NCBI GenBank assembly: GCA_947472115.1
Contig: CANIZU010000092.1
Coordinates: 1-7,135, forward strand
Origin: Flavobacteriales bacterium
Lineage (GTDB): Bacteria > Bacteroidota > Bacteroidia > NS11-12g > UBA955
Direction of reading: 5' to 3'
DNA: 7,135 nucleotides
Shown here: positions 6,458-7,135 of the stretch, piece by piece
Numbering within the stretch: position 1 is the first letter of the stretch
Layout: each line of letters begins with the position of its first letter
Made by a program: the position numbers and the translations under genes
The notes under the pieces: generated by a model
Databases searched by the model: none
What the model was told of the DNA's origin: nothing
The model's input: the letters and a program-made list of their open reading frames with translations, nothing else

Positions 6458-7135
6458 TTAATAAACCACCACCTTTTTGGTCGCCTTCAAACTCCCCTGG
6501 GTAATCTCAACCATATAAACACCCGGGTTCCAATTTTCCGTATTGAAATCTATGGATTTCTGATTTAGAATCGTCCTAGAATCAACCATTCCACCAATTA
6601 CATTAAACACCTCAACCCTCGCATTTTCAAGTCCTTCCCCTTCCAAACTAAATTTGTTTGTCGCTGGGTTTGGGTACACATTGATCGTATTTTCAAAGTC
6701 CAATAATTTTGAACTCAAAGCATAAGTGGTCGTGAAATTGTATTCGAAAAAGCTACCAAAATCGGCATTGAACGTTTTTATCAAAGCATTAGTATTGCCG
6801 TTTCTCAAACGAGCGAAACCTGTGCCTTGGGCCGTATTTGCCCACCAATACAAACCATCCAACCCGTAATCGTTCACGATCAACTTATAGCAACCGTTGA
6901 GATTGAATGGGTAAACTGTGGTTTTATTGGCCACCGTAAACGTATCGTGAAGTACCACCTTCCCATCTACATCTAACAAGGTAATGGCATTTTCCGTGGG
7001 GTAATTATTGGTTCTAAATTCTATCTTAAAATTGGCTGGCAAAACATCGGGCATCGCAACTGGGGTCTCGGTTGTGCTGTTCAAAGGATACGCATCGGGC
7101 TGACCGTTGACTTCAGAAATTTCACAATGAAAAAT
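6458..7135 (-). CDS. Secreted protein with C-terminal T9SS type A sorting domain (5'-truncated by the window edge), possibly PNGase F-related
   Basis: Only the last 225 residues are visible; the frame runs open to the window edge. A TTG at 7084 could be taken as a start, but 17 further sense codons precede it and a signal peptide is missing, so the true start lies outside. Residues about 150-225 are a T9SS type A sorting domain: VYPNPATNKFSLEGE, VEVFNVIGG, then NPGVYMVEI and a final basic-hydrophobic KKVVVY. Such proteins pass the inner membrane by Sec and the outer membrane by the PorU-type machinery, and are released or anchored at the surface after the domain is removed. Residues about 36-137 form a beta-rich domain with FKIEFRTNN, NGCYKLIVNDYGLDGL and WANTAQGTGFARL. 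I recall this arrangement, including the preceding EISEVNGQPDAYP, from Bacteroidota proteins annotated as peptide-N-glycosidase F-related, but the catalytic part is not in view, so the enzyme name is tentative. The TonB-dependent receptor gene follows after 52 bp. Confidence 0.85.
   Translation of the reverse strand: MFHCEISEVNGQPDAYPLNSTTETPVAMPDVLPANFKIEFRTNNYPTENAITLLDVDGKVVLHDTFTVANKTTVYPFNLNGCYKLIVNDYGLDGLYWWANTAQGTGFARLRNGNTNALIKTFNADFGSFFEYNFTTTYALSSKLLDFENTINVYPNPATNKFSLEGEGLENARVEVFNVIGGMVDSRTILNQKSIDFNTENWNPGVYMVEITQGSLKATKKVVVY

Noticed and set aside
7082..7084. TTG start codon for the sorting-domain protein
   Set aside because: The frame is open for 17 more codons to the window edge, those codons fit the domain, and a T9SS cargo must have a signal peptide, which is absent here.

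Overview
The window looks like a chromosomal segment of a Bacteroidota bacterium (Flavobacteriia, Cytophagia or Sphingobacteriia type; I cannot name a genus). The pointers are a protein ending in a type A type IX secretion (T9SS) sorting domain, a FecA-like TonB-dependent receptor of Bacteroidota type, a promoter of the Bacteroidota form TTG-N(~20)-TAnnTTTG, starts without clear Shine-Dalgarno sequences, and a moderate-to-low GC content. All five genes lie on the minus strand, so the window is transcribed from high to low coordinates. No RNA genes, insertion sequences, CRISPR arrays or integration scars were seen.

Right part (6458-7135 and 4149-6404): first comes the C-terminal 225 residues of a secreted T9SS cargo protein, whose 5' part lies outside the window. 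After a 52-bp gap follows a complete TonB-dependent outer-membrane receptor of the ferric-citrate (FecA-like) type. This half concerns the cell surface: export of a protein and probably iron or siderophore uptake.

Middle (3928-4148): a 221-bp AT-rich control region. It holds a near-consensus Bacteroidota promoter and, upstream of it, a perfect 8-bp inverted repeat with a 4-bp spacer whose core is TGAT-N4-ATCA, the half-site layout used by CRP/FNR-family regulators. Its centre falls about 62 bp upstream of the predicted transcription start.

Left part (3927 down to 21): a compact three-gene operon reading UspA-type universal stress protein, then a GH130 glycoside phosphorylase/hydrolase (33-bp gap), then a 785-residue two-domain protein (4-bp gap) that joins a GT4-type glycosyltransferase to an alpha/alpha-toroid glycosidase-like domain. 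The tight spacing and shared promoter suggest one stress- or redox-controlled unit that builds and turns over an oligosaccharide, plausibly a beta-mannoside since GH130 enzymes act on those. Glycan identity and physiological role are inference. This operon is the part of the window most likely to be an under-described system.
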